Below, in pieces: positions 16,837 to 25,240 of a stretch of 44,710 bases of DNA. Position 1 is the stretch's first letter; every line of letters starts with the position of its first letter. Source of the DNA: Taibaiella sp. KBW10 (GTDB taxonomy: Bacteria; Bacteroidota; Bacteroidia; Chitinophagales; Chitinophagaceae); NCBI RefSeq assembly GCF_003852495.1, contig NZ_QAJI01000001.1, positions 212,074-256,783 of the forward strand, written 5' to 3'. A program made the position numbers and the translations under genes. The notes under the pieces were generated by a model, which saw only the letters and a list, made by a program, of their open reading frames with translations, did not search any database and was not told the DNA's origin.

Positions 16837-17814
16837 GTGCTCAAGCTTTTTAAAAATCAAAACCCCTATGCGATTATACTGTTGTTCATTTTGGCTTTAG
16901 TGCTAAAGTTCAATGTATTATCTCATTCGAGTATGCCGCAGTTAGACCAGCACCAGGTGCTATGGTCTATTGTGATCAAAAAGCTGATCGCTATTTTTGG
17001 GAAGAGCGGTTTCTTTTATACTTTTCTGGCAACCTTAAGTATTGTAGCCCAGGGTTTGTACCTGAATTATGTCGTCAATAAATATCATTTTTTCAGCAAG
17101 CGTACCTATCTACCCGCGTATACCTATATATTACTTACGTGCTTACTGAAGGAATGGGGTACCTTCTCGGTAGAAATGATCAATAACTGGCTGTTTTTAT
17201 GGTTGCTGAACCTAGTTTATTCCACTTATGCAGACCAAAATGCCCGAAAGTCGCTGTTCAATATCGGCTGTCTTTACAGCCTCCTGATGTTGCTGAGCTT
17301 CCCTAATGTACTGTTCATCTTTTTTATCACCATCGCTTTATTGATTCTGCGTCCCTTCAAGCTTGTGGAATGGATGGTTACTTTATTAGGCATGATCACC
17401 CCGGTGTATATCTTAGGTGGGCTGGCCTACCTGACGGATAGCCTGTATATTTTTTCTGACATTTTTTCGGTACAGTTTACCTTGCCCAAATTACTTAATA
17501 GCCAAACCGTTATCGCATTAAGTGCACTCGGTCTGCTGTCCATTATTGGTTTTGTACTCCTGAACCAACAGATGAACCGGATGCTTTTCCAGATCAAAAA
17601 GCTCTGGTGGATCAATATCATCTTCCTTTTCATCAGTATTTTGAGCACAATTCCGATTTTTACTTTGGGTAATGAAATTTGGATTGTAACTTTGCTACCG
17701 GCTTCCCTGTTCATTATGAATGTCTGGTTTGTGCAAAAACCGAAATGGTTTGCAGAGACCATGAATATGTTGCTTTTAGCTACTGCGATCTATTTACAGT
17801 GGTTTTATTATTAA
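16837..17814 (+). CDS. DUF6427 family membrane protein
   Basis: A 325-residue integral membrane protein with about nine hydrophobic segments and short loops. The opening MLKLFKNQNPYAIILL and the overall pattern match the DUF6427 family found in Bacteroidota; the function is not known. It begins with GTG at 16837; no ATG lies nearby in frame and the predicted N-terminus fits family members. It is followed 29 bases later by purQ on the same strand and is probably co-transcribed with it. Confidence 0.72.
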   Translation: MLKLFKNQNPYAIILLFILALVLKFNVLSHSSMPQLDQHQVLWSIVIKKLIAIFGKSGFFYTFLATLSIVAQGLYLNYVVNKYHFFSKRTYLPAYTYILLTCLLKEWGTFSVEMINNWLFLWLLNLVYSTYADQNARKSLFNIGCLYSLLMLLSFPNVLFIFFITIALLILRPFKLVEWMVTLLGMITPVYILGGLAYLTDSLYIFSDIFSVQFTLPKLLNSQTVIALSALGLLSIIGFVLLNQQMNRMLFQIKKLWWINIIFLFISILSTIPIFTLGNEIWIVTLLPASLFIMNVWFVQKPKWFAETMNMLLLATAIYLQWFYY

Positions 17815-17843
17815 TTTTTTACATTTTAGAAATATATAAAAAT

Positions 17844-18536
17844 ATGAAATTTGGTATCGTTGTATTTCCCGGCTCTAACTGCGACAGAGATATGCAAAAT
17901 GCATTACAAGACGACCTTAAACAAGAGGTAAAAATGCTTTGGCATAAAGACAATGACCTGAGTGATTTCACAACAGAAGATTGCATCGTACTTCCCGGAG
18001 GTTTCTCTTACGGAGATTACTTAAGATGTGGTGCTTTGGCACGCTTTAGCCCGATGATGGAGCAGGTAATCGCTTTTGCCAATAAAGGCGGAAAGGTTTT
18101 GGGGGTTTGTAATGGTTTTCAGATTTTATGTGAAGCGGGGTTATTACCGGGTGTATTGTTGCAAAACGATCATCAGAAATTCACCTGTAAGAATACCTAT
18201 ATTATCAATACCGGCAAAGACAATATGGTGTCTGATGTAGTAAGCGCTACTGCCCTGAAAATACCGGTTGCCCATGGCGAAGGCCGCTATCATGCGGATG
18301 CGGAAACCATCAAACAACTGGAAGACAACAACCAGATTATTTTTAAATATTGTGATGCAGAAGGACAGATCTCCGATACCGTTAATCCAAACGGAACGAC
18401 TTTAAATATCGCCGGTATCTGTAACGAAGGCAGAAATGTATTCGGAATGATGCCACACCCTGAGCGTGCCTGTAGCCCGCAATTGAACAATATAGACGGA
18501 CAAGCAATCTTAAAAGCATTTGCCGCAATGAACTAA
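17844..18536 (+). CDS. purQ: Phosphoribosylformylglycinamidine synthase, glutaminase subunit
   Basis: A 230-residue class I glutamine amidotransferase that supplies ammonia to PurL in the fourth step of purine synthesis (FGAR to FGAM). The nucleophile is Cys89 in KVLGVCNGFQIL; His205 and Glu207 in MMPHPERA complete the triad. The N-terminal FGIVVFPGSNCDRD is a PurQ signature. This is the separate small-subunit form, which needs PurS and PurL encoded elsewhere. The ATG at 17844 gives the normal length; the frame extends upstream into the DUF6427 gene but without family similarity. Confidence 0.96.
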   Translation: MKFGIVVFPGSNCDRDMQNALQDDLKQEVKMLWHKDNDLSDFTTEDCIVLPGGFSYGDYLRCGALARFSPMMEQVIAFANKGGKVLGVCNGFQILCEAGLLPGVLLQNDHQKFTCKNTYIINTGKDNMVSDVVSATALKIPVAHGEGRYHADAETIKQLEDNNQIIFKYCDAEGQISDTVNPNGTTLNIAGICNEGRNVFGMMPHPERACSPQLNNIDGQAILKAFAAMN

Positions 18537-18566
18537 GTTGTTTCGGTATAATATATTTAATAAAGC

Positions 18567-18600
18567 AAAGTGCAGCATCGAGATTTCGGTGCTGCACTTT
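18567..18600 (+). terminator. Terminator after purQ
   Basis: An 11-bp perfect stem, AAAGTGCAGCA (18567-18577) with TGCTGCACTTT (18590-18600), 31 bases past the purQ stop. It is followed by a weak T run (ACTTTTAAG). Confidence 0.75.
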
Positions 18601-18667
18601 ACTTTTAAGACTTCCCCCAATGCAATCCACCAGTTGATCAGAGGATTATAAAACATTATAATTGATA

Positions 18668-18795
18668 ACACTTATTCTCAAAATATCCGGAGAATTGTAG
18701 CGTTTCATTTTTTTACAATATATTTGGCAAAACCAAAAAACAGGTAAAAAAGTGCCTGAACATAACTTATCGAATAAACACACTTATTCTTAAAA
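18668..18795 (+). repeat. Pair of 16-bp direct repeats around a promoter
   Basis: ACACTTATTCTCAAAA at 18668-18683 and ACACTTATTCTTAAAA at 18780-18795 differ at one base and start 112 bp apart. The first lies just upstream of the predicted promoter of the next gene and the second ends 7 bases before its ATG. The function is unknown; a regulator-binding pair or a remnant of a duplication are both possible. Confidence 0.6.
18695..18726 (+). promoter_or_regulatory. Promoter for the TylF-like methyltransferase
   Basis: TTG at 18695-18697, a 21-bp spacer, then TATATTTG at 18719-18726, matching the Bacteroidota -33/-7 pattern. The predicted leader is about 70 bases. Confidence 0.6.
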
Positions 18796-18802
18796 AAGAT
18801 AA

Positions 18803-19534
18803 ATGAAACAATCAATCATAAAAGTTAATGCATTCGCAAAAGGATTAGTGCTTGCAATGAAACCCCATCTTTTTATGGGTTGGCTTCGACATCCCCTCGC
18901 CACAACTGCAAATACCCTGAGCCTCGCAAAATGGATAGCTGCTCAGGATAAGAAGTCAATCCTGAATGATTTTTATACTCCGAAAAGAGAGTACGCGAAA
19001 AGGCAGCAACTATACACTTATATAATTGAAAAATTAAATTTAAACGCTGAACCTATTGACTATCTTGAGTTTGGAGTATCTGGAGCAGGTTCCTTTAAAT
19101 GGTGGTTGCATCACATAGATAATCAAAACAGCCGATTTTACGGCTTTGATACTTTTGAAGGACTCCCGGAGGATTGGGGGACATTCAGGAAGGGAGATAT
19201 GTCTGCTAACATTCCGGTAGTAAATGATTCCAGAGCACATTTTCTTAAAGGCTTATTTCAGGACACTTTACCAGACTTTATTGTAAACAATGATTTAAAT
19301 AGTGGTAAACGGAAGGTTGTGCACCTTGATGCAGATTTATTCTCTTCAACACTATATACTTTAACAAGTCTGGCACCCTATCTGAAAAAGGGAGACATCC
19401 TAATGTTTGATGAATTTAATGTACCTAATCATGAGTTTCTCGCATTTAAAATATTCACTGAGTCCTTCTACGTAAAAACCAGGCTTCTGGGAGCAGTCAA
19501 TAATTATTATCAAATTGCTTTAATTATTGAATAA
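18803..19534 (+). CDS. TylF/macrocin-type O-methyltransferase
   Basis: A 243-residue SAM-dependent methyltransferase of the TylF (macrocin O-methyltransferase) type. SAM motif I is DYLEFGVSGAGSFKWW near residue 87; the family segment FYGFDTFEGLPEDW follows; VVHLDADLFSSTLYTL and DILMFDEF carry the Asp residues that bind metal and substrate. Family members methylate sugar hydroxyls in macrolides and surface glycans. There is no sugar-biosynthesis cluster here. The gene is flanked by its own promoter and a terminator, and looks more AT-rich than its neighbours, suggesting recent acquisition (inference). Confidence 0.82.
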   Translation: MKQSIIKVNAFAKGLVLAMKPHLFMGWLRHPLATTANTLSLAKWIAAQDKKSILNDFYTPKREYAKRQQLYTYIIEKLNLNAEPIDYLEFGVSGAGSFKWWLHHIDNQNSRFYGFDTFEGLPEDWGTFRKGDMSANIPVVNDSRAHFLKGLFQDTLPDFIVNNDLNSGKRKVVHLDADLFSSTLYTLTSLAPYLKKGDILMFDEFNVPNHEFLAFKIFTESFYVKTRLLGAVNNYYQIALIIE

Positions 19535-19567
19535 AAGCCCGCAGTAAGCAATTTAATAAAATAGGCC

Positions 19568-19600
19568 AAACAGTAGTCATAACATCTATGACTACTGTTT
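19568..19600 (+). terminator. Terminator after the TylF-like gene
   Basis: A perfect 13-bp stem, AAACAGTAGTCAT (19568-19580) and ATGACTACTGTTT (19588-19600), with a 7-base loop, 33 bases past the stop codon. Confidence 0.75.
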
Positions 19601-19682
19601 GCTTTGAAAGACATTCCCCCAAAGAAGGATCAATTCGGCGGGGTAAATCTCATCTCTTTGAGCAATTACACTATAATACTAA

Positions 19683-19709
19683 AAAGGGTCTGCTTATAGC
19701 AGACCCTTT
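19683..19709 (-). terminator. Terminator after fasciclin gene 1
   Basis: AAAGGGTCTGC (19683-19693), loop TTATA, GCAGACCCTTT (19699-19709). On the minus strand it is followed by TT and lies 36 bases past the fasciclin stop codon. Confidence 0.85.
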
Positions 19710-19745
19710 CAACTTTAAAACTACAATCAAACAAAAAAACTTAGT

Positions 19746-20342
19746 TTATTTCGGCATTAAAACACCGTCAATTACATAAGTAACACCATTGCTGCTGATT
19801 ACATCAGGAATGGTAATTTTGGCACCATTTACCCACCATGCACCATCTTTTTTCATTAATTTGATCTTTCCACCTTGAACGGTTGTTAATTCCATACCAT
19901 CTTTCAGATCGCTTGATTTATAAGCACCGGCCACTACGTGGTAGGTCAACACTTTAGTCAAATCAGCTTTCATTGCCGGTTTCATTAAATTGTCTAAAGT
20001 TGCTTTAGGCACTTTTGCGAAAGCCTCATTTGTAGGAGCAAAAACCGTGAAAGGACCTGCTCCGCTCAACGTCTCTACTAAACCCGCAGCTTTTACTGCA
20101 GACACTAAAGTGGTATGGTCTTTGGAACCTAATGCGTTTTCTACAATATTTTTAGAAGGCACCATCATAGCACCACCTACTTCCACACCAGTTTCTTTAG
20201 GTGCTTCTACTGGTGTTGCTGGTGTTTCTTTTGACATTTCAGTTGAAGACGCTGCCTCTTTAGCGGGTTCTGTTGAAGACGTACAAGATGCCATGGCGAA
20301 GAAAGATGTGCCCAACATCAGGGAAAGCATTTGCTTTTTCAT
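19746..20342 (-). CDS. Fasciclin (FAS1) domain lipoprotein
   Basis: A 198-residue lipoprotein: signal sequence with lipobox MASC, then a Ser/Thr/Glu/Pro-rich linker (about residues 25-55), then one FAS1 domain. The FAS1 H1 and H2 motifs are clear in GPFTVFAPTNEAF and LTYHVVAGAYKS, ending NGVTYVIDGVLMP. FAS1 domains mediate adhesion or cell-surface interactions; in mycobacteria MPT70/MPT83 are secreted FAS1 proteins under SigK. A close paralogue is at 27593-28165. Upstream it carries the same AAACC-N16-CGTA element as that paralogue and msrB. ATG at 20342 (MKKQM) is preferred over the one at 20348. Confidence 0.9.
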   Translation of the reverse strand: MKKQMLSLMLGTSFFAMASCTSSTEPAKEAASSTEMSKETPATPVEAPKETGVEVGGAMMVPSKNIVENALGSKDHTTLVSAVKAAGLVETLSGAGPFTVFAPTNEAFAKVPKATLDNLMKPAMKADLTKVLTYHVVAGAYKSSDLKDGMELTTVQGGKIKLMKKDGAWWVNGAKITIPDVISSNGVTYVIDGVLMPK

Positions 20343-20368
20343 AATCATTTTTTATTTAAGTTCTATCA

Positions 20369-20397
20369 CATATACGAGCGAATATGAAGAATGGTTT
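20369..20397 (-). promoter_or_regulatory. Putative ECF-type promoter of fasciclin gene 1
   Basis: On the minus strand AAACC (20397-20393), exactly 16 bp, then CGTATATG (20376-20369), 26 bases before the ATG. The same arrangement occurs before msrB and fasciclin gene 2. An AAC-containing -35 with a CGT -10 is the usual form of ECF sigma promoters. Confidence 0.6.
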
Positions 20398-20580
20398 TTT
20401 TAGCACGTATTTTTATTTCTCTCAATCTCAGCGCAGATACAAAATATATCTTCATAAAACAATGATATCCCTTCCACAAAATGAGCTTTAAGAGGCCCTG
20501 CCATTGCCGGTTTTCACATTTTTTGTATATTTAACTATATGTCCCGATCGGGATCAGTAAAAACATACAATCCAAATCCG

Positions 20581-20988
20581 ATGAAGAAACACAAGCACAC
20601 CCTTCTCTTACGCCTGGCCCTTGTTGTGATTTTATTAATGCACAGCATACCCGGTATCTTTAATAACGGAATCAATGATTTTGGCAATTTATACCTGAAC
20701 CATGCCGGATTTGCACCTTTGGGTGTACCACTTGCCTGGGCAATCAAACTATCCCATGTGGTATGCGCGCTTTGCTTTTTATGCAACCGGTATATCACCA
20801 TAGCCGGAATTGCGACTATTTTCATTTTAATAACCGGTATATTCATGATACATTTAAAAGAGGGCTGGTATGTGGTCGGCGGCGGACGTAATGGTATAGA
20901 ATTCAACCTATTACTGATTGTGGTCACTTTATCTGTGATGTTCCCTAACGGATGGACCAAAAACTCCGGCATAAGAAGAAGACGGTAG
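20581..20988 (+). CDS. DoxX-like membrane protein
   Basis: A 135-residue protein with four predicted membrane helices in the DoxX/DoxD arrangement. Family-like features are LLLRLALVVILLMHSIPG at the start, an amphipathic NLYLNHAGFAPLGVPLAWAIK segment, and a final helix after VVGGGRNGIEFN. DoxX proteins are small inner-membrane proteins tied in some bacteria to quinone or thiol redox. The ATG at 20581 is chosen because the in-frame ATG at 20539 lies immediately after a promoter-like TATATTTA. Its divergent neighbour is the fasciclin lipoprotein. Confidence 0.72.
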   Translation: MKKHKHTLLLRLALVVILLMHSIPGIFNNGINDFGNLYLNHAGFAPLGVPLAWAIKLSHVVCALCFLCNRYITIAGIATIFILITGIFMIHLKEGWYVVGGGRNGIEFNLLLIVVTLSVMFPNGWTKNSGIRRRR

Positions 20989-21067
20989 CCTTTAATATTC
21001 TATATGTTTTATTTTACATATTGCCATTTATTGTTTAGTTTGCGGCCACTAAACACCACAACCTATT

Positions 21068-22195
21068 ATGGCATTTCAACGCATACGGCTATTCCTTGTA
21101 ATAGCGGCTACACTATTGTTATCTTTTAAAGTTTCTGCCCAAGATAAAATATGGACCAAAGACAATATAGAAGAAAATGAGCGTACGCTCCTGAGGCAGT
21201 ACCAGAAATATAGTAAAAAACCCGGCAAAGAAAAGTTGCAAAAGGATTTTTTAGCCTCTTTTCAGGAAAGGGTATCTTTTCATCAGTCTGTTGTAGATCC
21301 TATACAAAAAGAAGTGGAAACGGAACAGAAAGACTGGCTCTCTTTGATCAACAGTTTGCGGTCCTTACAATATATTTATCAGACTACAGCGTCGGTCTTA
21401 TCCCAGAATCAAATTACTTATCACGATTATACCCAAACACTAGATAGTACAGAAAGTGTTGCTTTGGCCTCTTTATATGCCAGGGCACAGAAGGCACTTG
21501 GAAGTACCTCAATGCCACATCGGTTTTCTATTGCGTACCGGGCACTTACATTAGTGACGTCTTTAAGTCCGGGTTACAAAAACAGCACCGCGATGCTGGA
21601 GCAGATCAAAGTGCAGGGTATAAAAACGGTATATATACGTCCTGTACAAATGGGCAATCAGGGCAATTACATACAAATACAGGGTAAAGGCAATGCGCCG
21701 CTCGGCGATTATATGAATGAGCAACTGGTACAAGCAACACAAAATGCACTCGGTTACACACTCGTTACCAGTACCGCGGCCAAAGCAGATTATGAAATAG
21801 TTTGCGAATGGACGAGTATTGATTTTGGCAATAGTACTTTTTTAAGGACTAGCTATGAACGACGCGCAACGGTCAACAAGCAAGAAGTAACCGCAACCGT
21901 TCATTATACCACAGAGACCATACCGCTTTCTTCCCGTTTTAAAGTATCAATTATTGACACAAAGAACGGCAATGTGATGGACAATATGAATATTGCCTCT
22001 TCTGATCTTGTAAAACATGTTACCGCAACCTATACCGGCAACGGCGATGCACTCAGCTATGAAGATGCGCAAATGGTAAGAGCATCCAATAGTAATGCAA
22101 TCATGAAAGTCAAAACAGCGCAGGTACAGTTGCTGTTTGACTATCAGATAAAAGAACAAATCCTTACTTTTTTAAACAGAAATGTAGCCTGGTAA
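21068..22195 (+). CDS. Uncharacterised secreted protein
   Basis: A 375-residue exported protein with a Sec signal peptide (about residues 1-24, ending KVSAQ). Residues 30-180 are helical and charged, with the look of a TPR-like helical region. The C-terminal half is beta-rich, with an ADYEIVCEWTSIDF segment and QVQLLFDYQIKEQI near the end. A similar layout is seen in periplasmic proteins that form alpha-helical repeats followed by a lipocalin- or LPP20-like fold, but I cannot assign a family. It stands alone between DoxX and a Crp-type regulator. Confidence 0.6.
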   Translation: MAFQRIRLFLVIAATLLLSFKVSAQDKIWTKDNIEENERTLLRQYQKYSKKPGKEKLQKDFLASFQERVSFHQSVVDPIQKEVETEQKDWLSLINSLRSLQYIYQTTASVLSQNQITYHDYTQTLDSTESVALASLYARAQKALGSTSMPHRFSIAYRALTLVTSLSPGYKNSTAMLEQIKVQGIKTVYIRPVQMGNQGNYIQIQGKGNAPLGDYMNEQLVQATQNALGYTLVTSTAAKADYEIVCEWTSIDFGNSTFLRTSYERRATVNKQEVTATVHYTTETIPLSSRFKVSIIDTKNGNVMDNMNIASSDLVKHVTATYTGNGDALSYEDAQMVRASNSNAIMKVKTAQVQLLFDYQIKEQILTFLNRNVAW

Positions 22196-22251
22196 CGGTG
22201 TACCACAGGATGTGTTGTAAAAGAGGTTAAAAATCGGATAAATTTCTTTGC

Positions 22252-22259
22252 TATATTTG
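22252..22259 (+). promoter_or_regulatory. -7 box for the Crp/Fnr regulator
   Basis: TATATTTG, an exact TAnnTTTG match, ends 12 bases before the ATG at 22272. It rules out the TTG start at 22248, which lies upstream of and partly within the promoter. Confidence 0.55.
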
Positions 22260-22271
22260 AGGTTTACCGGT

Positions 22272-22853
22272 ATGCATATGACAAGGCTATTAACAGACAT
22301 GGATGCTTATCATCCCTTAACGGCAGATTGTAAGCAGGCACTCATTCCCTTATTCCAACAAAAGACCATTGCCAAAAATGAGCTACTGCTCACTATTGGC
22401 ACGGTTCCCAAGTGGTATTACTATATTGAAAAGGGACTGTTTGCCTATTACTACCTTGCAGACAACGGGGATATGATCATCAAAAGATTTTTTGCAGAAC
22501 ATAATTTCATGTCTTCCACAGCCGCTCTAATCCAACAGGAGCCCGGTTTATTTGCAATCGTTGCTTTGGAAGATGCCCGTTATATCCAATTTTCGGCAGC
22601 GCCTTTCAGGGCTTTGTTTGAACAATATCATGACCTGGCACTCTTCCATATTAATTATCTAGAAAAAAACTGGATCGTTGAAAAAGAGCATTTAGAAATC
22701 ACATTGAAATATGAAACGGCAAAGGAGCGTTATGTACAATTCTTAAATACCCAAGCCAACATAATTCCGAGGCTGAAACAGCACCATATTGCTTCTTTTC
22801 TCGGCATCACCCCAACACAGCTGAGCCGGATCAAAAAATCATTATTACTTTAA
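22272..22853 (+). CDS. Crp/Fnr family transcription regulator
   Basis: A 193-residue regulator with a cyclic-nucleotide-binding beta roll (about residues 20-115; YYIEKGLFAYYYL and the following strands) and a C-terminal helix-turn-helix (HHIASFLGITPTQLSRIKK). No Cys cluster for an iron-sulfur centre is present, so it is not an FNR-type oxygen sensor; the ligand is unknown. ATG 22272 or 22278 are both possible. It is 58 bases upstream of an EamA transporter on the same strand, an arrangement common in Bacteroidota, and probably controls that gene. Confidence 0.88.
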   Translation: MHMTRLLTDMDAYHPLTADCKQALIPLFQQKTIAKNELLLTIGTVPKWYYYIEKGLFAYYYLADNGDMIIKRFFAEHNFMSSTAALIQQEPGLFAIVALEDARYIQFSAAPFRALFEQYHDLALFHINYLEKNWIVEKEHLEITLKYETAKERYVQFLNTQANIIPRLKQHHIASFLGITPTQLSRIKKSLLL

Positions 22854-22911
22854 TTCCCTCAACATATGTATAGGGTGCATTGCGGTTATTTGCCGAATTT
22901 TGCATCCATAA

Positions 22912-23793
22912 ATGAAAACGAATCTAAAAGGCGTGGTCCTTGTCCTGCTCGGCGCCATCAGCTATGGCATCCTCGCAACCATCGTTAAATATGCCAACCA
23001 TAAGGGTATACCGGTAAGCGTATTAACCTTCCTGCAATCCCTGATCGGCGTATTATTCCTGATGGCATATGCTTATGCAAAACAAAAAAAGCAAGCCCAT
23101 CATCTACCCTTAACCCATCGTGCCCGCTTAAAGCTTCTTTTATTTGGCACTTCCCTGGGCATTACCAGCTCACTATATTATTTATCCATACAATACATTC
23201 CCGTATCATTAGGCATTGTACTGTTAATGCAATCCATCTGGATGAGCCTCCTACTGGAATACATCCTGTATCGAAAACCTATAGGCAAGCTCAAAATCAT
23301 CGGTGCGCTGACGACAATAGCCGGCACCATTCTTGCGACGAATATTTTGTTTCAGGAAACCGCATTGGCCTGGAAAGGTATTGCGCTGGGTTTGGGTGCT
23401 GCCCTTTCTTATACTATTTCGCTATATGCCTCCAGTACCATAGAAAAGACGCAGCCCAGCCATATCAGAAGCCTCTATCTTGTATCCGGTAGCCTGTTGG
23501 CGGTTATGATGTTCTGGAACAGTGCCATTATCAGCGATTTCACCACATTACGCGCTTTGCCCTGGGGCCTGTTACTGGCTGTTTTCGGCACCATACTCCC
23601 CCCACTCCTTTTTACTAAAGGCATTCCTATGATCGGTATTGGTTTGGGCGGCATCCTGATCGCGGTAGAAATACCCGTATCGGTGCTTTCTGCACATTTA
23701 GTACTGGGAGAACACGTGGCTTTAATGCAATGGACGGGTATCGGGCTGATTCTCTTCTCAGTTATCATGGTGAATAAACCCAAAACAAAATAA
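22912..23793 (+). CDS. EamA/DMT family transporter
   Basis: A 293-residue inner-membrane transporter with ten predicted helices in two EamA repeats (about 1-140 and 150-290). The first repeat starts GVVLVLLGAISYGILATIVKYA, and the second starts AWKGIALGLGAALSYTISLYASS. The drug/metabolite transporter superfamily exports amino acids, nucleobases or toxic compounds; the substrate cannot be read here. It follows the Crp-type regulator and precedes a DUF1801 gene by 35 bases, probably as one unit. Confidence 0.88.
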   Translation: MKTNLKGVVLVLLGAISYGILATIVKYANHKGIPVSVLTFLQSLIGVLFLMAYAYAKQKKQAHHLPLTHRARLKLLLFGTSLGITSSLYYLSIQYIPVSLGIVLLMQSIWMSLLLEYILYRKPIGKLKIIGALTTIAGTILATNILFQETALAWKGIALGLGAALSYTISLYASSTIEKTQPSHIRSLYLVSGSLLAVMMFWNSAIISDFTTLRALPWGLLLAVFGTILPPLLFTKGIPMIGIGLGGILIAVEIPVSVLSAHLVLGEHVALMQWTGIGLILFSVIMVNKPKTK

Positions 23794-23828
23794 AAAGCTT
23801 ATGTTTATGTATCCTTTTTACAAAACGT

Positions 23829-24248
23829 ATGGCCCTGTCAAAACACATACATAATCCGGAAAGCGTAACTGCGTTTATCCAAAATTTAGCCCCTGAATTT
23901 GCCCTGCTGATTACAGCGGTAAGACAAACGATTTTAAATGCTGATCCCCGTATTGGGGAACATATAAAATGGAATGCACCGAGTTTCTTTTATATAGGAG
24001 CACTCCCCGCCTTCGATGCTAAAACATACCAAAGAGATTTATTGGTCATTCATACCCAAAAGGATATAGCCTTACTAATTTTCCCAACGGGCGACCGCAT
24101 ACCGGATAGCAGGGGCATACTGGAAGGAAATTATACCGATGGACGCAGAATGATCACCATACATAATATGCAGGAGCTGCAGGAAAAAGCAAAAGACCTG
24201 CAAGCCCTTATACAACTATGGATTCAAGAAATAACTGCCAAGCTTTAA
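23829..24248 (+). CDS. DUF1801 family protein
   Basis: A 139-residue cytoplasmic protein with the DUF1801 fold: the first helix VTAFIQNLAPEFALLITAVRQTIL, the conserved IKWNAPSFFYIG in place of the usual YGMP, and a final helix rich in Leu/Lys. It is slightly longer than the YdhG type because of an insertion around residues 62-75. Function unknown. It follows the EamA gene closely and precedes the GyrI-like and third DUF1801 genes. Confidence 0.8.
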   Translation: MALSKHIHNPESVTAFIQNLAPEFALLITAVRQTILNADPRIGEHIKWNAPSFFYIGALPAFDAKTYQRDLLVIHTQKDIALLIFPTGDRIPDSRGILEGNYTDGRRMITIHNMQELQEKAKDLQALIQLWIQEITAKL

Positions 24249-24350
24249 TCTCAAAAGCATCAGCATACCTTTGCAATGATCAGAATAAAGGCTACCTCTA
24301 AATATGGGGGTACAAGATACTACTGACATAGGGTTGTCATCTGTCCATGT

Positions 24351-24358
24351 TATTTTTG
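24351..24358 (+). promoter_or_regulatory. -7 box for the GyrI-like gene
   Basis: TATTTTTG is an exact TAnnTTTG match 24 bases before the ATG at 24383. The nearest TTG upstream is only 14 bp away, too close for a typical -33 element. Confidence 0.5.
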
Positions 24359-24382
24359 ATCCTTATCTAAACTATAAAGTAT

Positions 24383-24832
24383 ATGCACATTCCTTCTTTT
24401 TTTATTATCGGTATTAGTATCAAAACCAGCAATGAAAACCAACAGGCCGCACAGGACATTCCGGCCTTGTGGCAACGTTTTATGAGCGAGGGGCTCGCCG
24501 CCAAAATTCCCAATAAGATCAGCGAAGACCTTTATTGTATCTATACAGACTATGAAAAAGATTATACCCGACCTTATACAACAGTACTCGGTTGTAAAGT
24601 ATCTTCTTTAGACCAAATACCGGAGGGAATGACGGGATATTTAATTCCGGAAGCGACTTACCAACTGTTTACGGCAAAGGGAAAACTGGCCGACCAAATT
24701 GTGTTTCATAAATGGTCCGAAATATGGAATTCGGGGATGGAGCGCAAGTACACGGCCGATTTTGAGGTTTATGGCGCAGCAGCACAAAATCCCGAAGCAG
24801 CCGTAGTCGATATTTACCTTTCTATTCCCTAA
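24383..24832 (+). CDS. GyrI-like small-molecule-binding protein
   Basis: A 149-residue stand-alone effector-binding domain of the GyrI/AraC_E_bind type (SHS2 fold). Typical features are the first strand FFIIGISIKTSN, IPALWQRFMSEGLAAKIPN, the YTTVLGCKVSS segment, and near the end the WSEIWNSGMERKYTADFEVY helix-strand followed by VVDIYLSIP. Such domains bind hydrophobic or cationic small molecules, or inhibit gyrase in E. coli. There is no DNA-binding domain. The stop codon is 3 bases before the next DUF1801 gene, so they form a two-gene operon. Confidence 0.85.
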   Translation: MHIPSFFIIGISIKTSNENQQAAQDIPALWQRFMSEGLAAKIPNKISEDLYCIYTDYEKDYTRPYTTVLGCKVSSLDQIPEGMTGYLIPEATYQLFTAKGKLADQIVFHKWSEIWNSGMERKYTADFEVYGAAAQNPEAAVVDIYLSIP

Positions 24833-24835
24833 ATT

Positions 24836-25189
24836 ATGAATGCAGCCGATCAGTTTTTCGCCCGGCAAGAGGAGCCCGTCAAAAGTTGCTTGGTAGCATT
24901 GAGGGCCATCATCCTGGACCAGGATCCCGGCATTAAGGCTTCCTGGAAATATGGCATGCCTTTTTTCTGCTACCGGGAAAAAATGTTTTGCTATTTATGG
25001 ATCCATAAGAAATACAAAAAACCTTATTTAGGCATTGTAGAAGGGCATCGTATCCAGCATCCTGAACTGCTTATGGAGCAGCGATCCAGAATGAAGATCA
25101 TGTTATTTGATCCGGAACGCGACCTTCCGCTGGATACGATCAAAGAAATACTGCAAGCAGCTTTATTATTCTATAAGACAGTAAAATAG
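24836..25189 (+). CDS. DUF1801 family protein
   Basis: A 117-residue protein of the DUF1801 type, the third in the window. Visible features are the opening amphipathic helix EEPVKSCLVALRAIILDQDP, the SWKYGMPFFCY motif, the LGIVEG strand-turn, and the RSRMKIMLFDPERD segment preceding the last helix. It is translationally close to the GyrI-like gene (3-base gap), which suggests a linked function; a terminator follows 22 bases after its stop codon. Confidence 0.78.
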   Translation: MNAADQFFARQEEPVKSCLVALRAIILDQDPGIKASWKYGMPFFCYREKMFCYLWIHKKYKKPYLGIVEGHRIQHPELLMEQRSRMKIMLFDPERDLPLDTIKEILQAALLFYKTVK

Positions 25190-25210
25190 CCCTCAAAAGC
25201 ACAGCTAACC

Positions 25211-25240
25211 AAAGCGGAGCCCCTAACAGGCTCCGCTTTT
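25211..25240 (+). terminator. Terminator after the GyrI/DUF1801 operon
   Basis: An 11-bp stem, AAAGCGGAGCC (25211-25221) and GGCTCCGCTTT (25229-25239), 7-base loop, with a short T run. Confidence 0.85.

Noticed and set aside
17679-17843. 55-codon N-terminal extension of purQ
   Set aside because: It overlaps the DUF6427 coding region in another frame, and PurQ begins normally at the ATG at 17844 (MKFGIVVFPG).
20535-20972. Long minus-strand open frame opposite the DoxX gene
   Set aside because: It mirrors the DoxX frame, has no family resemblance, and the plus-strand protein has a clear four-helix pattern.
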